Source: Rhizobium rhizoryzae (GTDB lineage Bacteria > Pseudomonadota > Alphaproteobacteria > Rhizobiales > Rhizobiaceae). From it: a DNA stretch of 64,000 bases. Under the pieces are notes generated by a model. It was not told the DNA's origin, did no database searches, and saw nothing but the letters and a program-made list of their open reading frames with translations. Positions 45,393-54,148 of the stretch are shown here, one piece after another. The stretch is taken from the NCBI RefSeq assembly GCF_011046895.1, contig NZ_CP049249.1, positions 496,001 through 560,000 of the forward strand, written 5' to 3'. Position 1 is the stretch's first letter; every line of letters starts with the position of its first letter. Position numbers and translations under genes: made by a program.

Positions 45393-46148
45393 ATGCAGGA
45401 AAGGATCTTCAAGCTCGTTAGGGATGCGAAGAACCAGAACCTGGTCAAATCCGTGCATCTCGACGTTGGTTGCGATCCGAAGGATCCGGTGGGCGAGACG
45501 CGATGGCTGCAGGCGATCGCCGATAGGTGCGGCTTTCCTCATGGAATCGTCGGGTATGCGGATTTCCAGCTGATGTGGCCGACTTTCTGGACGGACACAT
45601 GCAGTTCAAGAACTTCCGCGGCATGCGGCAATCGATGAATTCTCATGCCGACCCCGCAAAGACCTAACTGGACAGACCCAAGGTCAGCCGCACCCCGGAA
45701 TGGCGCCGCGGTTTTAAGGAACGGTGAAGTACAACCTCTCCTGCGATCTGCAACTCTATTACTGGCAGATGTAAGAGCCTACGAGCTGGCGTGCGATTTC
45801 CCCGACACGCAGATCATCCTTAATCACCGGTATGCAGGTCAATGGTCTGGAGCATTTCGAGTTCTGTCGCAAGAGTATGCAAAAGCCTTTTGAGGCGCCG
45901 AACGTGGCCTGCAAGATTTACGGATTTGGTGTGCGGGACTTCACCAGGACGACGGGATCAATCCGTCCCTATGAAGAGCGCCCATCGAGATCTTCGGCGT
46001 GGATTGCTGCATGTTTGCGTCGAACTTTCCTCTCGACAAACTCTTCTCCTCGTACAACACCATCTTCAATGCTTTCAAGGAGATTACTTGAAGCTATCTG
46101 CTAGAGGATCGCATGAAGCTTTTGCAAAACAATATGGAAAAGTTCTAA
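45393..46148 (+). pseudogene. Amidohydrolase-2 (TIM-barrel metal hydrolase, COG3618-like) pseudogene
   Basis: Pieces of one protein are spread over several frames: NQNLVKSVHLDVGCDPKDPV, then ETRWLQAIADRCGFPHGIVG in the first; DFLDGHMQFKNFRGMRQSMN in the next; VRAYELACDFPDTQIILNH further on; and FGVDCCMFASNFPLDKLFSS followed by YNTIFNAFKEIT near the end. These are in family order and cover most of a ~300-aa lactonase-like amidohydrolase, but stops and frameshifts separate them. It probably acted with the LysR gene that follows, now also broken. Confidence 0.78.
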
Positions 46149-46286
46149 CGGATCTGAACGCTAAATCAGCGGATGACTATAACCTCCCAAGGTCAATTCG
46201 ACAGGCGGCAACCGTCTGGGGCTGCCTTTCTCTTTTCAGCCGTTCGAGCAGTGGTATGCCGGAAAGCCTTCGTCTAAGGTTCGCGC

Positions 46287-46780
46287 ATGCGTGATCTCAA
46301 TCTCAAAGCGACCGAATACTTTGAAGCCGTTGCCCGCTTGAGCAGCGTGACCAAGGCGGCCGAAGAACTTGGCATCTCACCCTCGGCGGTGAGCCAACAG
46401 CTTTCCCTCCTTGAGGCGCAACTTGGCGTTAAGCTGTTCCGTCGCGAGAAAGGTCGCCTGGTCCTGACGCTCTACGGCGACCGCCTGTTCCAGACTACTA
46501 CCCAAGCCTTCAGCGCCATACGCAATGCCCGTTCTGCCGTTTCCTCTCAGCGGGACCGGCGCAATTTCGTCGTTCGCGTCAGCCCCAGTTTCGGGGTGCG
46601 CTGGCTGGGGCCCCGAGTCGGCGCATTCGCCGCCGAGAATGAAGACTGGAACATCCGCATTGATGCGACACCCGACTTCACGGCGTTTGAAGTCGACGCC
46701 TCAGGCGCTTGATGGCGCCGCAATGGCCGGACTTCATTATTCAGCCTCGTCTTAGTTCCATAATAAAGCTTATCCAACTT
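46287..46780 (+). pseudogene. LysR-family regulator, broken (GcvA-like)
   Basis: The frame gives 141 aa with an intact N-terminal winged helix (SSVTKAAEELGISPSAVSQQ, LSLLEAQLGVKLFRREKGRL) and the start of the effector domain, ending at a stop at 46712. Beyond it another frame reads WPDFIIQPRL, the expected continuation, so a frameshift occurred. The rest is cut off by the insertion element whose target duplication begins at 46781. A truncated DNA-binding fragment might still be made. Confidence 0.8.
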
Positions 46781-47420
46781 TTATGTGTAGCCGCAAAGTT
46801 AGAATGTCCTGTTTCTGCAAAGTTAAAGTGTCACACTCCCCGCGTTTGATAGCGCAGAGACAAGCGGATGGGGTTGATAGCGATGAGCGAGCGAGATCTG
46901 CAGCGGATCGAGGTTTTATCGAAGGTTATCGGCAGTCGGATGACGATGGTGTCGGCGGCACATGTTCTCGGCCTGAGTGAGCGCCAGGTGCGTCGGCTTC
47001 TGCAACGGATGCGGACTGGCGGCGCGGCGTCGATCCGGCACAAGGCGATTGGCCAGACGTCGAACAACCGGCTCGGGAATGTTCTGGCCTATATCAAGGA
47101 GCAGCAGGACAAGCCGAAGGTGAAGAGCAACAGCGAGAAGAACGGCTACGTTAAACGTGCTCGCGGGCCGGGCCGGCGGAAGGAATTCATGAGCGATCCG
47201 GCCGTGATTGCACGGCGGGAGAAAGCGCTGTTGCGGCAACGGGCTGCCGAGTAAGGCGTCTCAAAGCTAAAGCCGAAGAGGTGCGCCCCACCCGCCCCGA
47301 TCTGATCTTGCAAGCGGATCTGCCGCCCGGATCGGGGCTGAACGGTGTGCTGTATGGCGAGTAGTCGGACATTTCTACTTTGCAAACCAGCGGACATTTC
47401 AACTCATCCGCCACATTATG
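46781..47420. mobile_element. ISNCY-like insertion element with internal deletion, flanked by TTATG duplication
   Basis: The element spans 46786-47415 (630 bp) with imperfect 24-bp terminal repeats, TGTAGCC... at the left and TGTGGCGG... read inward from the right; both continue to AGTT..AATGTCC and a further internal GCAAAGT..TGTC block. TTATG stands at 46781-46785 and again at 47416-47420, a 5-bp target duplication. The transposase inside has lost its catalytic middle. It is a non-autonomous derivative that could move only if a full-length relative supplied transposase. Confidence 0.72.
46868..47254 (+). pseudogene. Internally deleted ISNCY-like transposase
   Basis: A 128-aa frame. The N-terminal half is the helix-turn-helix of ISNCY transposases (SERDLQRIEVLSKVIGSRMT, LGLSERQVRRLLQRM, then QTSNNRLG). 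It jumps directly into NVLAYIKEQQDKP, normally found near the C-terminus after ENKRLG. The junction lies at the repeated N-R-L-G/K-R-L-G coding segment, so the deletion may have used this short homology. The DDE core (about 300 aa) is missing. A DNA-binding remnant could still be expressed. Confidence 0.75.
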
Positions 47421-47432
47421 TGTGGCCGGGGT

Positions 47433-48546
47433 GGGTTCAAGGATGAAGTGCGACTTGCGAATGATACCAATGGGTTGTCACTCGCAAGGAGAATGCAATG
47501 GAACGCACCTACTCCCACATTGACCTCGATGAACGTTGCAAGATTGCTCGCTGGAGAACGGCTGGCCTAAGTGTCGAGGTGATTGCCGAGAAGCTTGGTC
47601 GACATCGCTCGACGATCTTTCGAGAGATCAAGCGCAACATGTTCGTCGACAAGGTCGTATCTGATCTCAGTGGCTACTACTGCGTGACCGCGCATAGCAT
47701 GGCTTGCGAAAGACGCACCAAGCTGCGGAAGTTGGTGCGCTTCTCAAATGTCCGGCAGTCCGTTATCGACCGGATCATGCATGGTTGGTCACCCCAGCAG
47801 ATCGCTGGCCGGATGCGTCTGGAACAGCACCCGATCTCGGTCAGTCACGAAACGATCTACAAGTTCGCCTACTCGGCCGACGGACACGCAATCAAGCTTT
47901 GGCGTCACCTGCCAGAGCATCGCGCTCGACGACGCCCACGACATGCAAGACGCAAGCACGGGCAGAGGTTTAGCCCTGAACTGAACATTCTGCGGCGCCC
48001 GGATGCTGTTGCTGATCGCAAGCAGTTTGGTCCCTGGGAATGTGACCTGATCCAGTTCCGGAAGAAGTTTGGGAAAGCCAATGTGACCTCGCTTGTCGAA
48101 CGAGTCAGCCGGTTCGCAATATTCCTGCGCAACAATGATCGGCAATCTCGGCCCGTTATGGACGGTCTTGTGCAAGCGCTCCAGGCGCTGCCCCACCTCG
48201 CCCGCCGCTCGATTACGTTCGACCGCGGCACTGAGTTTACAGACTGGCCTTATCTGCAAGCCAGCATTGGCACGCAGACTTGGTTCTGCGACCCGCAATC
48301 GCCTTGGCAGAAAGGCACGGTCGAGAACACCAACAGGCGAGCGCGAAAATGGCTTTCGAGAGAGGTCGATCCCTTATCCGTAAGCGACGCGGATCTTGTC
48401 GCGATCTGCAATCAGCTCAATGAGACGCCTCGTAAATGCCTGGGATACAGGACACCGGCAGAAGTCTTCCGCAAGAAGCTGCTCGCACAGCTGAGGCATA
48501 CCAGTTAGCTTCGCCCTGCCCGCGAGTCGCGCTTCACCATGAACTC
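47433..48546. mobile_element. IS30-family insertion sequence
   Basis: Imperfect terminal inverted repeats of about 26 bp flank one transposase gene: left GGGTTCAAGGATGAAGTGCG at 47433 and, on the other strand from 48546, GAGTTCATGGTGAAGCGCG. Both continue ACT(T/C)GCG. Exact ends are uncertain by a few bases and no target duplication was resolved. It lies 12 bp from the ISNCY-like element, i.e. a nested hot spot. Confidence 0.72.
47498..48508 (+). CDS. IS30-family transposase
   Basis: A 336-aa DDE transposase. N-terminal helix-turn-helix: TYSHIDLDERCKIARWRTAG and IAEKLGRHRSTIFREIKRN. The catalytic core shows WECDLIQF (first Asp), FDRGTEFTDW (second Asp) and QKGTVENTNRRARKWL (Glu). Full length and uninterrupted, so the element may be active. 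AAGGAGAATGCA precedes the ATG. Confidence 0.9.
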   Translation: MERTYSHIDLDERCKIARWRTAGLSVEVIAEKLGRHRSTIFREIKRNMFVDKVVSDLSGYYCVTAHSMACERRTKLRKLVRFSNVRQSVIDRIMHGWSPQQIAGRMRLEQHPISVSHETIYKFAYSADGHAIKLWRHLPEHRARRRPRHARRKHGQRFSPELNILRRPDAVADRKQFGPWECDLIQFRKKFGKANVTSLVERVSRFAIFLRNNDRQSRPVMDGLVQALQALPHLARRSITFDRGTEFTDWPYLQASIGTQTWFCDPQSPWQKGTVENTNRRARKWLSREVDPLSVSDADLVAICNQLNETPRKCLGYRTPAEVFRKKLLAQLRHTS

Positions 48547-48598
48547 ACACACGGCATATAGACCTCTCGAAGCTACCGTCGGATTCCCAAAGGCCGAT

Positions 48599-48760
48599 CT
48601 ACCGCGGCTTCGGTTCGGGTGGCAGCTTGTGCTTTGTGGCGTCCTCAGAGCCTGTAATCACGGTAGGTTTTGCGCTGGCAACACCTGACGCCTTTCGATC
48701 CGCTTGCGATTTTGCGAATTGTCCGGCGGCGTCCGCCTCGACCTTATCTTTGTCAGCCAT
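48599..48760 (-). CDS. Very small hydrophilic protein (53 aa)
   Basis: A 53-aa charged protein (MADKDKVEADAAGQFAKSQA at the start, KHKLPPEPKPR at the end). CCGGAGATCATT precedes ATG 48760; an upstream ATG at 48805 lies within the promoter. An EcfG-type promoter sits 26 nt upstream, and composition resembles the 54-aa and 67-aa proteins in the stress region. Function unknown. Confidence 0.58.
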   Translation of the reverse strand: MADKDKVEADAAGQFAKSQADRKASGVASAKPTVITGSEDATKHKLPPEPKPR

Positions 48761-48786
48761 AATGATCTCCGGTTGATTTTCTATCG

Positions 48787-48811
48787 AACCGTCATGGACT
48801 TCCAAAGTTCC
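48787..48811 (-). promoter_or_regulatory. EcfG-type general-stress promoter (GGAAC-N17-GTT)
   Basis: On the minus strand GGAAC (48811-48807) and GTT (48789-48787) stand 17 nt apart, 26 nt before the 53-aa gene. It begins exactly where the upstream EamA gene ends (48812). Confidence 0.55.
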
Positions 48812-49705
48812 TCAAGTATGGTCAGCGGACCTGAAGCGCTCACGCCTGGAGACAACATATTCGCGCCAGACGGTGAAGAGCCCTGCTCCAATCACGATGA
48901 CCGATCCAAGTACTGTATTCCAGCGGAGGATTTCGCCGAAGATCGTTGAGGCGATGACCGCACCCACGACAAGTTGCCAGTAGGAAATCGGCTGGACCAG
49001 TACGGCATCGAGATTGTCGTAGGCCTTGATCAGCGAAAAATGGCCAATGATGCCTGTACAGCAAAGTCCGATCATCAGCGCCCAATCCCAGCCGGTGAAC
49101 GGTACCCAGTAAAATGGACCGAGGAGATTTGCACCGACAAAGCCAACCAGCGTCAGATACAGAAAGCTCGTTGATGGAGGATCTTCCCTGCTGACCAGCC
49201 TGGTGAAGAGACCATAGATTGCACCAAAAATGGCACATAATAGCGGCAAGGCGATGTAGACGTTGAACTCACCGCCACTTGGCCAGAGCATGAGGAGAAC
49301 ACCGACGAGACCGATCAGAATGGCGGTCCAACGGCGCCACCCTACCCGCTCCCCAAGGATCGGCATTGATAGCAGCGCCACGAATATGGGGCCGGCAGCG
49401 AATATGGCCTGTGATTGTGCAAGTCCTACTTTGGTGAATGCGACGATCGAGAGAAGGATCTGAAGGAAAAGCAGAAGCCCCCGACAGACCTGAAGCACTG
49501 GATAGCTGGTTCGGACAGCGCGACGCAGCCCACCCTCCGATTGCATCGCAATGACAATCGCAAAGGCAACGAACGCCCAGTAGCGTACCATTGCGACCTG
49601 AATTGGTGAATGGGTCAGCCCAAGATGCTTCGATAGACCGTCCTGAATGGCAAAAACGGAAAACGCAAGAAAGGTAAAGCTATAGCCGAGTGGCGGAGAT
49701 TTCAT
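48812..49705 (-). CDS. EamA/DMT-family transporter
   Basis: A 297-aa inner-membrane protein with ten predicted helices in two EamA repeats (first from SFTFLAFSVFAIQDGLSKHL, second from VYIALPLLCAIFGAIYGLFT). The family exports amino acids, nucleosides or other metabolites; the substrate is not predictable. Stands alone between the IS region and the Tct cluster, transcribed in the same direction as tctA. Confidence 0.86.
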   Translation of the reverse strand: MKSPPLGYSFTFLAFSVFAIQDGLSKHLGLTHSPIQVAMVRYWAFVAFAIVIAMQSEGGLRRAVRTSYPVLQVCRGLLLFLQILLSIVAFTKVGLAQSQAIFAAGPIFVALLSMPILGERVGWRRWTAILIGLVGVLLMLWPSGGEFNVYIALPLLCAIFGAIYGLFTRLVSREDPPSTSFLYLTLVGFVGANLLGPFYWVPFTGWDWALMIGLCCTGIIGHFSLIKAYDNLDAVLVQPISYWQLVVGAVIASTIFGEILRWNTVLGSVIVIGAGLFTVWREYVVSRRERFRSADHT

Positions 49706-49852
49706 GATCGGAATGCGGAGGTTGGCAAGCGGAAGGCTGGCAAAACCAGTCGGCGAACCTTACCCTCGCATCTGGCAACCGTGCGCGCAACGATAATATA
49801 TCAGAAAGCGCGAACTTTCAGGCGGCACGGCACAGCAAGCCTGAACGAAATC

Positions 49853-49878
49853 AGGCCGCCCTCTTCCGAGGACGGCCT
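49853..49878 (-). terminator. Hairpin after tctA
   Basis: AGGCCGCCCTC at 49853-49863 pairs with GAGGACGGCCT at 49868-49878 (one mismatch) across a 4-nt loop, 21 bp beyond the tctA stop. Only a short T-rich stretch follows on the minus strand. Confidence 0.55.
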
Positions 49879-49898
49879 CTCCTTGGGAGGAAGAGCAA

Positions 49899-51404
49899 TC
49901 ATGCTTCCTTGAAAACGTCCTCGCGGTTCTTCTGCATTGAAGGGCTGACCGCTATGACAAGCGCAATCACACCGATGGCCAGCAACAGAGCCGACAATGG
50001 CGACTGTACGAAGGTAAGCGGATTCCCATCCGAAATGATCAGAGCCTGGCGCAGCTTTTCTTCGAGAAGGCGACCGAGCACGAAGCCCAAAGCCAGAGGG
50101 GCGGCCTCAAAGTCCAGCTTGTGCAGCGCGTAACCGACGAAGCCAAATAGTGCTGCGAGCATGACCTGTGCCGGATCGGATGAGATCGAATAAAGCCCTA
50201 TACAGCAGAAGCAGACGATTGCCGGAAACAGAAGGCGATAGGGTACGCGAAGCAGCTTCACCCAGAGCCCGATCAGCGGCAGGTTGATGATGACAAGCAT
50301 CAGATTGCCGATCCACATGGATGCCACCAGTCCCCAGAACAGTTCGGGACTGCGCTCGATGACCTGCGGTCCTGGAACGATGCCTTGGATCATCATTGCG
50401 CCGACCATCAGTGCCATGACCGCGTTCGGAGGCAGTCCCAGTGTCAAGAGCGGAATGAATGACGTCTGAGCTCCGGCATTGTTGGCCGATTCAGGACCCG
50501 CAACTGCGGCAGGCGCGCCATTGCCGAAATCCTGCGGACGCTTCGAAATGCGCTTTTCGACAGCATAGCTTGCGAATGGACCCAGGATCGCACCGTTGCC
50601 GGGAAGCACGCCGAGAATAGAGCCAAGCGCGGTACCACGCAGGATGGGCGGCAGATTTTCACGCAATTCCTTGAGTGTGGGCCAGAGGCGACCGATCTTG
50701 CTGCGCACGACATCACGTGCCTCCGGATCGGCCAGATTCTTGAAGATTTCGCCAAAACCAAACACGCCCATGGCCAACACGACGAATTCGATCCCGTCCT
50801 GTAGCATCTCAAGATCGAAGGTCATGCGTTCGCGGCCAGTCTCCATGTCCGAGCCGACGCAGGACAAAAGAACGCCAACCACAATCATGGAGATTGCCTT
50901 GACGAGCGATCCTCGAGCCAGAACAACGGCCAGCACCAACCCCATGATCATCAACGAGAAATATTCCGCAGGGCCAAACAGCAGACCCATCCTGGTCATC
51001 GGTCCACCGAGTGCGGCGATGATGATAGTGGCAATCGTTCCAGCAATGAACGAGCCGATGGCTGCAAGTCCTAGCGCAAGTCCTGCCTGACCGTTCTGCG
51101 CCATCTTGTGACCATCGATGGCCGTCACGACAGCCGTCGCCTCACCAGGAATATTGACGAGAATTGCAGTCGTAGAGCCACCGTACTGGGCCCCATAATA
51201 AATGCCCGCCAGCATGATCAAGGAGCCGGTCGGATCCAGCGACAAGGTGACAGGCAGCAGAATCGCGATGGTCGCGACAGGTCCGACCCCGGGAAGAACG
51301 CCGACCAGTGTACCGATCAGGCATCCCAGAAAGCAGAGAGCGACATTCTGGAGCGTGAGCGCGACCGAAAGGCCGAGCCCGAGATTGCTGACGAAGTCGA
51401 ACAT
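49899..51404 (-). CDS. tctA: Tripartite tricarboxylate transporter large permease TctA
   Basis: A 501-aa membrane protein with about 11-12 helices. It has the two TctA repeats, seen as the Gly/Pro-rich LVGVLPGVGPVATIAILLPV near the start and SILGVLPGNGAILGPFASYA in the middle. Moves a carboxylate by cation symport together with TctB and the receptor TctC. Starts 1 nt after the tctB stop. Confidence 0.92.
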   Translation of the reverse strand: MFDFVSNLGLGLSVALTLQNVALCFLGCLIGTLVGVLPGVGPVATIAILLPVTLSLDPTGSLIMLAGIYYGAQYGGSTTAILVNIPGEATAVVTAIDGHKMAQNGQAGLALGLAAIGSFIAGTIATIIIAALGGPMTRMGLLFGPAEYFSLMIMGLVLAVVLARGSLVKAISMIVVGVLLSCVGSDMETGRERMTFDLEMLQDGIEFVVLAMGVFGFGEIFKNLADPEARDVVRSKIGRLWPTLKELRENLPPILRGTALGSILGVLPGNGAILGPFASYAVEKRISKRPQDFGNGAPAAVAGPESANNAGAQTSFIPLLTLGLPPNAVMALMVGAMMIQGIVPGPQVIERSPELFWGLVASMWIGNLMLVIINLPLIGLWVKLLRVPYRLLFPAIVCFCCIGLYSISSDPAQVMLAALFGFVGYALHKLDFEAAPLALGFVLGRLLEEKLRQALIISDGNPLTFVQSPLSALLLAIGVIALVIAVSPSMQKNREDVFKEA

Positions 51405-51405
51405 A

Positions 51406-51924
51406 TCAGTATCCTATCAACCAGGGAGCCACGGGCAGCGACAGGCCGAGCGCGTAGCGGAAGAGACCTATGCAGATCGCACTGAGAACGACGGCAAACA
51501 CAATGAGCTCAAGCGGTTTTGTGTCTTTGGCCGCGAGGCCTGAAACGATGATGGAGAGCGGTGTCGCAACCGCCAGTCCCAGCGCCGGGATCGTCACGGG
51601 CCCGAGATGGTAGCCACGGATCGTCACTGCGAAAGCGATGACAGCCAGAACCACGGGGACCATTTCCTTGATGGCCCAATGGCCCGTTGATTCCCCGGGG
51701 TTCTTCCAGGAAAGCAGAAGTTGCAGGGCGCCAAGCGCGATGATCAGAAGCGCGAGGATCCGAGGCAATAGCCCAGAGCCCACTCCGCTACTGGTCATAA
51801 ACGGCAGTTCGGCACCCGCCCAAAGAGCAATTGCTCCGAACACGACCAGGACCAGTCCTGCAACTCTTTCCTTCCCGAGCCCCGAACGGGGCTCGGCGTC
51901 AGTTGCGATGTTATTGTCCTGCAT
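51406..51924 (-). CDS. tctB: Tripartite tricarboxylate transporter small permease TctB
   Basis: A 172-aa membrane protein with four predicted helices (VAGLVLVVFGAIALWAGAEL first) and the short cytoplasmic lead usual for TctB. Its ATG lies 1 nt after the tctC stop, so tctC, tctB and tctA are translationally coupled. Confidence 0.87.
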   Translation of the reverse strand: MQDNNIATDAEPRSGLGKERVAGLVLVVFGAIALWAGAELPFMTSSGVGSGLLPRILALLIIALGALQLLLSWKNPGESTGHWAIKEMVPVVLAVIAFAVTIRGYHLGPVTIPALGLAVATPLSIIVSGLAAKDTKPLELIVFAVVLSAICIGLFRYALGLSLPVAPWLIGY

Positions 51925-51925
51925 C

Positions 51926-52903
51926 CTACTCGACCTTGATATCCGCAGTTTTCACGACTTCGCCCCAGCGCGCCCGCTCCTGAGCCATGAAGGCGCCGAA
52001 AGCATCGCCAGCGACCTTCGAGGGCGTAGCGCCATCGTTTTTCAGCTTCTCAAGGACGGAAGGGTCGCTCAAGGTTTCAGCCGTTGCGGCAGTCAGCTTT
52101 GCCTTGACGTCGGCGGGAAGTCCCTTCGGTCCAACCAGGCCATACCACGCAGAGGCCGTGTAGCCGGGAAGACCAGCCTCAATGGCGGTCGGAACGTCTG
52201 GCAGCGATTCGAAACGCTTTTCGCCTGTTACGGCCAGCGCGTTGAGTGTCTTGTCCTGAATAAGCCCGATTGCAGACGGAATTGTCGTCACCATAAAATC
52301 GATATGGCCACCAACAAGGTCGTTCACCGCCGGACCAGCGCCCTTGTAAGGCACGTGTTTGATATTGATCTTGGCGGTCTGGCCGAACAGCAGCGCGCCC
52401 AGATGGCTGGCGGATGCATTGCCAGCTGAGCCGTAGACCAGTTGCTTGGTCTTCGCCAGTTCGATCAGGTCCTTGAGCGTCTTGGCCTGGACGCGTGGTC
52501 CGGTGACTACGACCAGTGAGGCATCAGCGATCATCGCGATCGGCTCCAGCTTTTCGGCCGGATCAGCCTTCAGCTTGAAGATGTGCGGGTTCACCGCCAT
52601 CGGACCCTGGTTGCCGATCAACAGCGTATATCCGTCTGGTGCAGAGTTTGCGACCACTTCCGTGCCCAGGTTTGCTGCTGCACCCGGACGGTTGTCCACG
52701 ATGACGCGACCGCCCAGAGCTTTTTCAAGCCTTGCGGCGAAAACTCGGGCGATCGCGTCAGTGCCGCCGCCCGCAGCATAGGACACGACAAGAGTGATTG
52801 GCTTTGATGGATAGTCCGCCGCAAGCGAAGAACCTGCCATTGACATGGAGAGCAGAGCTCCGCCAAGGGCAAGAGCGGAACGACGTGTAAGTTTCATGGA
52901 CAT
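51926..52903 (-). CDS. tctC: Tripartite tricarboxylate transporter receptor TctC (Bug family)
   Basis: A 325-aa periplasmic receptor. The start at 52903 follows GGGAGGAGACATC. A Tat-like signal (TRRSALALGGALL) leads to a cleavage site near SSLAA. The mature part opens YPSKPITLVVSYAAGGGTDA, the Bug-family ligand loop, and has VDNRPGAAANLGTEVVA. Binds a carboxylate, presumably the sugar acid metabolised by the neighbouring dehydratase and aldolase. Confidence 0.9.
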   Translation of the reverse strand: MSMKLTRRSALALGGALLSMSMAGSSLAADYPSKPITLVVSYAAGGGTDAIARVFAARLEKALGGRVIVDNRPGAAANLGTEVVANSAPDGYTLLIGNQGPMAVNPHIFKLKADPAEKLEPIAMIADASLVVVTGPRVQAKTLKDLIELAKTKQLVYGSAGNASASHLGALLFGQTAKINIKHVPYKGAGPAVNDLVGGHIDFMVTTIPSAIGLIQDKTLNALAVTGEKRFESLPDVPTAIEAGLPGYTASAWYGLVGPKGLPADVKAKLTAATAETLSDPSVLEKLKNDGATPSKVAGDAFGAFMAQERARWGEVVKTADIKVE

Positions 52904-52930
52904 GATGTCTCCTCCCACAGAGTAGTGTAG

Positions 52931-54037
52931 TTAAACAGATGTGTTGCCGTAAACTGAATGTGCATTGTCATGAGCGGCGCGAACGAGTGCCGCGCCTTCG
53001 AAAAGTCGTCGCGATGTCCGCATGACGGACACCGTCGGAATGTTGTCACCGGGTGCCATCTCGACGCGGACGCTGAGTTCGCCCGTAGGATGCTCCCAAC
53101 GCAGCGTTCGGGGCAGACTTGCCTGAAGCAGGTGCTGGGAAATGAGGCTGTTCGGGATCGTCGCACCCAGTCCGAGTGTGACGGCCCCCGTCGTTGCCAA
53201 AGCTGCATGGCAGTTGGCAGGGGTGAAGTACCTGACGGCGAGATCGCCGCCATGCTTTGGAGAGCCAATAAGAACCGGCTTGGGCAAGACCGATGCTCTG
53301 ACATCGCCAAGACCCATCAGCCGACCCGCTTCTATCCGGACCCGTTCCAGAATGTTGAGGAAAGCGTCATCAGCGTCGAATGCGGCTGCAGGCTCTGATC
53401 CCGTGAAACCGAAATCTGTAGCTTTCAAGACAACCAGAGGCGTTGCGCCATCAATCAATGTTGTCTCAAATCCGCCGATCAGATCTACTGCATTGCCAGA
53501 CGGAAGCAGCTTCCCCGTTTTGGCGCCGACTGCGTTGCGGAATGCAAGATAGACGGGAGCTGCGGTTCCAGGAACGCCGTCAATCGAAGCTTCTCCGGAA
53601 TACACCACGCGTCCGCCCGGCGTGCAAACACGCGCATCAATCAGCTTGCCGGTATTCACATTGTGAACGCGAATGAGCGTTTCGTCTCCGGTCGGCTGAA
53701 CCAAACCGGCTTCGAGTGCAAAAGGACCTACGGCAGATAGCATGTTGCCGCAATTCGGAGCGGTGTCCACGCTCTGTTCCAGGACCTTAACCTGAGCGAA
53801 AAGGTAATCGACATCAGCCTCGGGATGCGTTGAAGGACCGACAATTGCAACCTTGCTGCTCAGCGAGTTTCCGCCGCCAATCCCGTCGATCTGCAGCGGA
53901 TGTCCTGATCCCATGATTTCAAGCAGCAAAGCATTACGCTTCTCAGGGTCTGACGGTAGATCGCTCGCAAGAAAGAACGGCCCCTTGGAAGTGCCGCCTC
54001 GCATGAGGACGCAAGGAATCGATATGAGATCGTTCAT
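52931..54037 (-). CDS. PrpF-family isomerase (4-oxalomesaconate tautomerase-like)
   Basis: A 368-aa protein of the PrpF superfamily (diaminopimelate-epimerase fold). It begins ISIPCVLMRGGTSKGPFFLA, the PrpF/GalD signature, has GIGGGNSLSSKVAIV, and carries the Cys in APNCGNMLSAVG expected in the active site. Members isomerise a double bond in unsaturated dicarboxylates (methylaconitate, 4-oxalomesaconate). Immediately upstream of tctC and divergent from LysR. Confidence 0.86.
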   Translation of the reverse strand: MNDLISIPCVLMRGGTSKGPFFLASDLPSDPEKRNALLLEIMGSGHPLQIDGIGGGNSLSSKVAIVGPSTHPEADVDYLFAQVKVLEQSVDTAPNCGNMLSAVGPFALEAGLVQPTGDETLIRVHNVNTGKLIDARVCTPGGRVVYSGEASIDGVPGTAAPVYLAFRNAVGAKTGKLLPSGNAVDLIGGFETTLIDGATPLVVLKATDFGFTGSEPAAAFDADDAFLNILERVRIEAGRLMGLGDVRASVLPKPVLIGSPKHGGDLAVRYFTPANCHAALATTGAVTLGLGATIPNSLISQHLLQASLPRTLRWEHPTGELSVRVEMAPGDNIPTVSVMRTSRRLFEGAALVRAAHDNAHSVYGNTSV

Positions 54038-54078
54038 GCTTTCGCTTCCGCTAACTTATGTGATATGCGGATTAATAA

Positions 54079-54101
54079 TCCTGTTTATTTCGTTTACAGG
54101 A
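54079..54101. promoter_or_regulatory. Probable LysR binding site (TCCTGT-N11-ACAGGA)
   Basis: Perfect 6-bp inverted repeat TCCTGT (54079-54084) and ACAGGA (54096-54101) with exactly 11 nt between, i.e. the T-N11-A core of LysR operators. It lies in the divergent region between the PrpF-family gene and the lysR gene, where such regulators usually bind. Confidence 0.65.
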
Positions 54102-54148
54102 ATTGCTATTGATATGTGAAATGCGAAGATTTCGGAGATTGATGCAAA

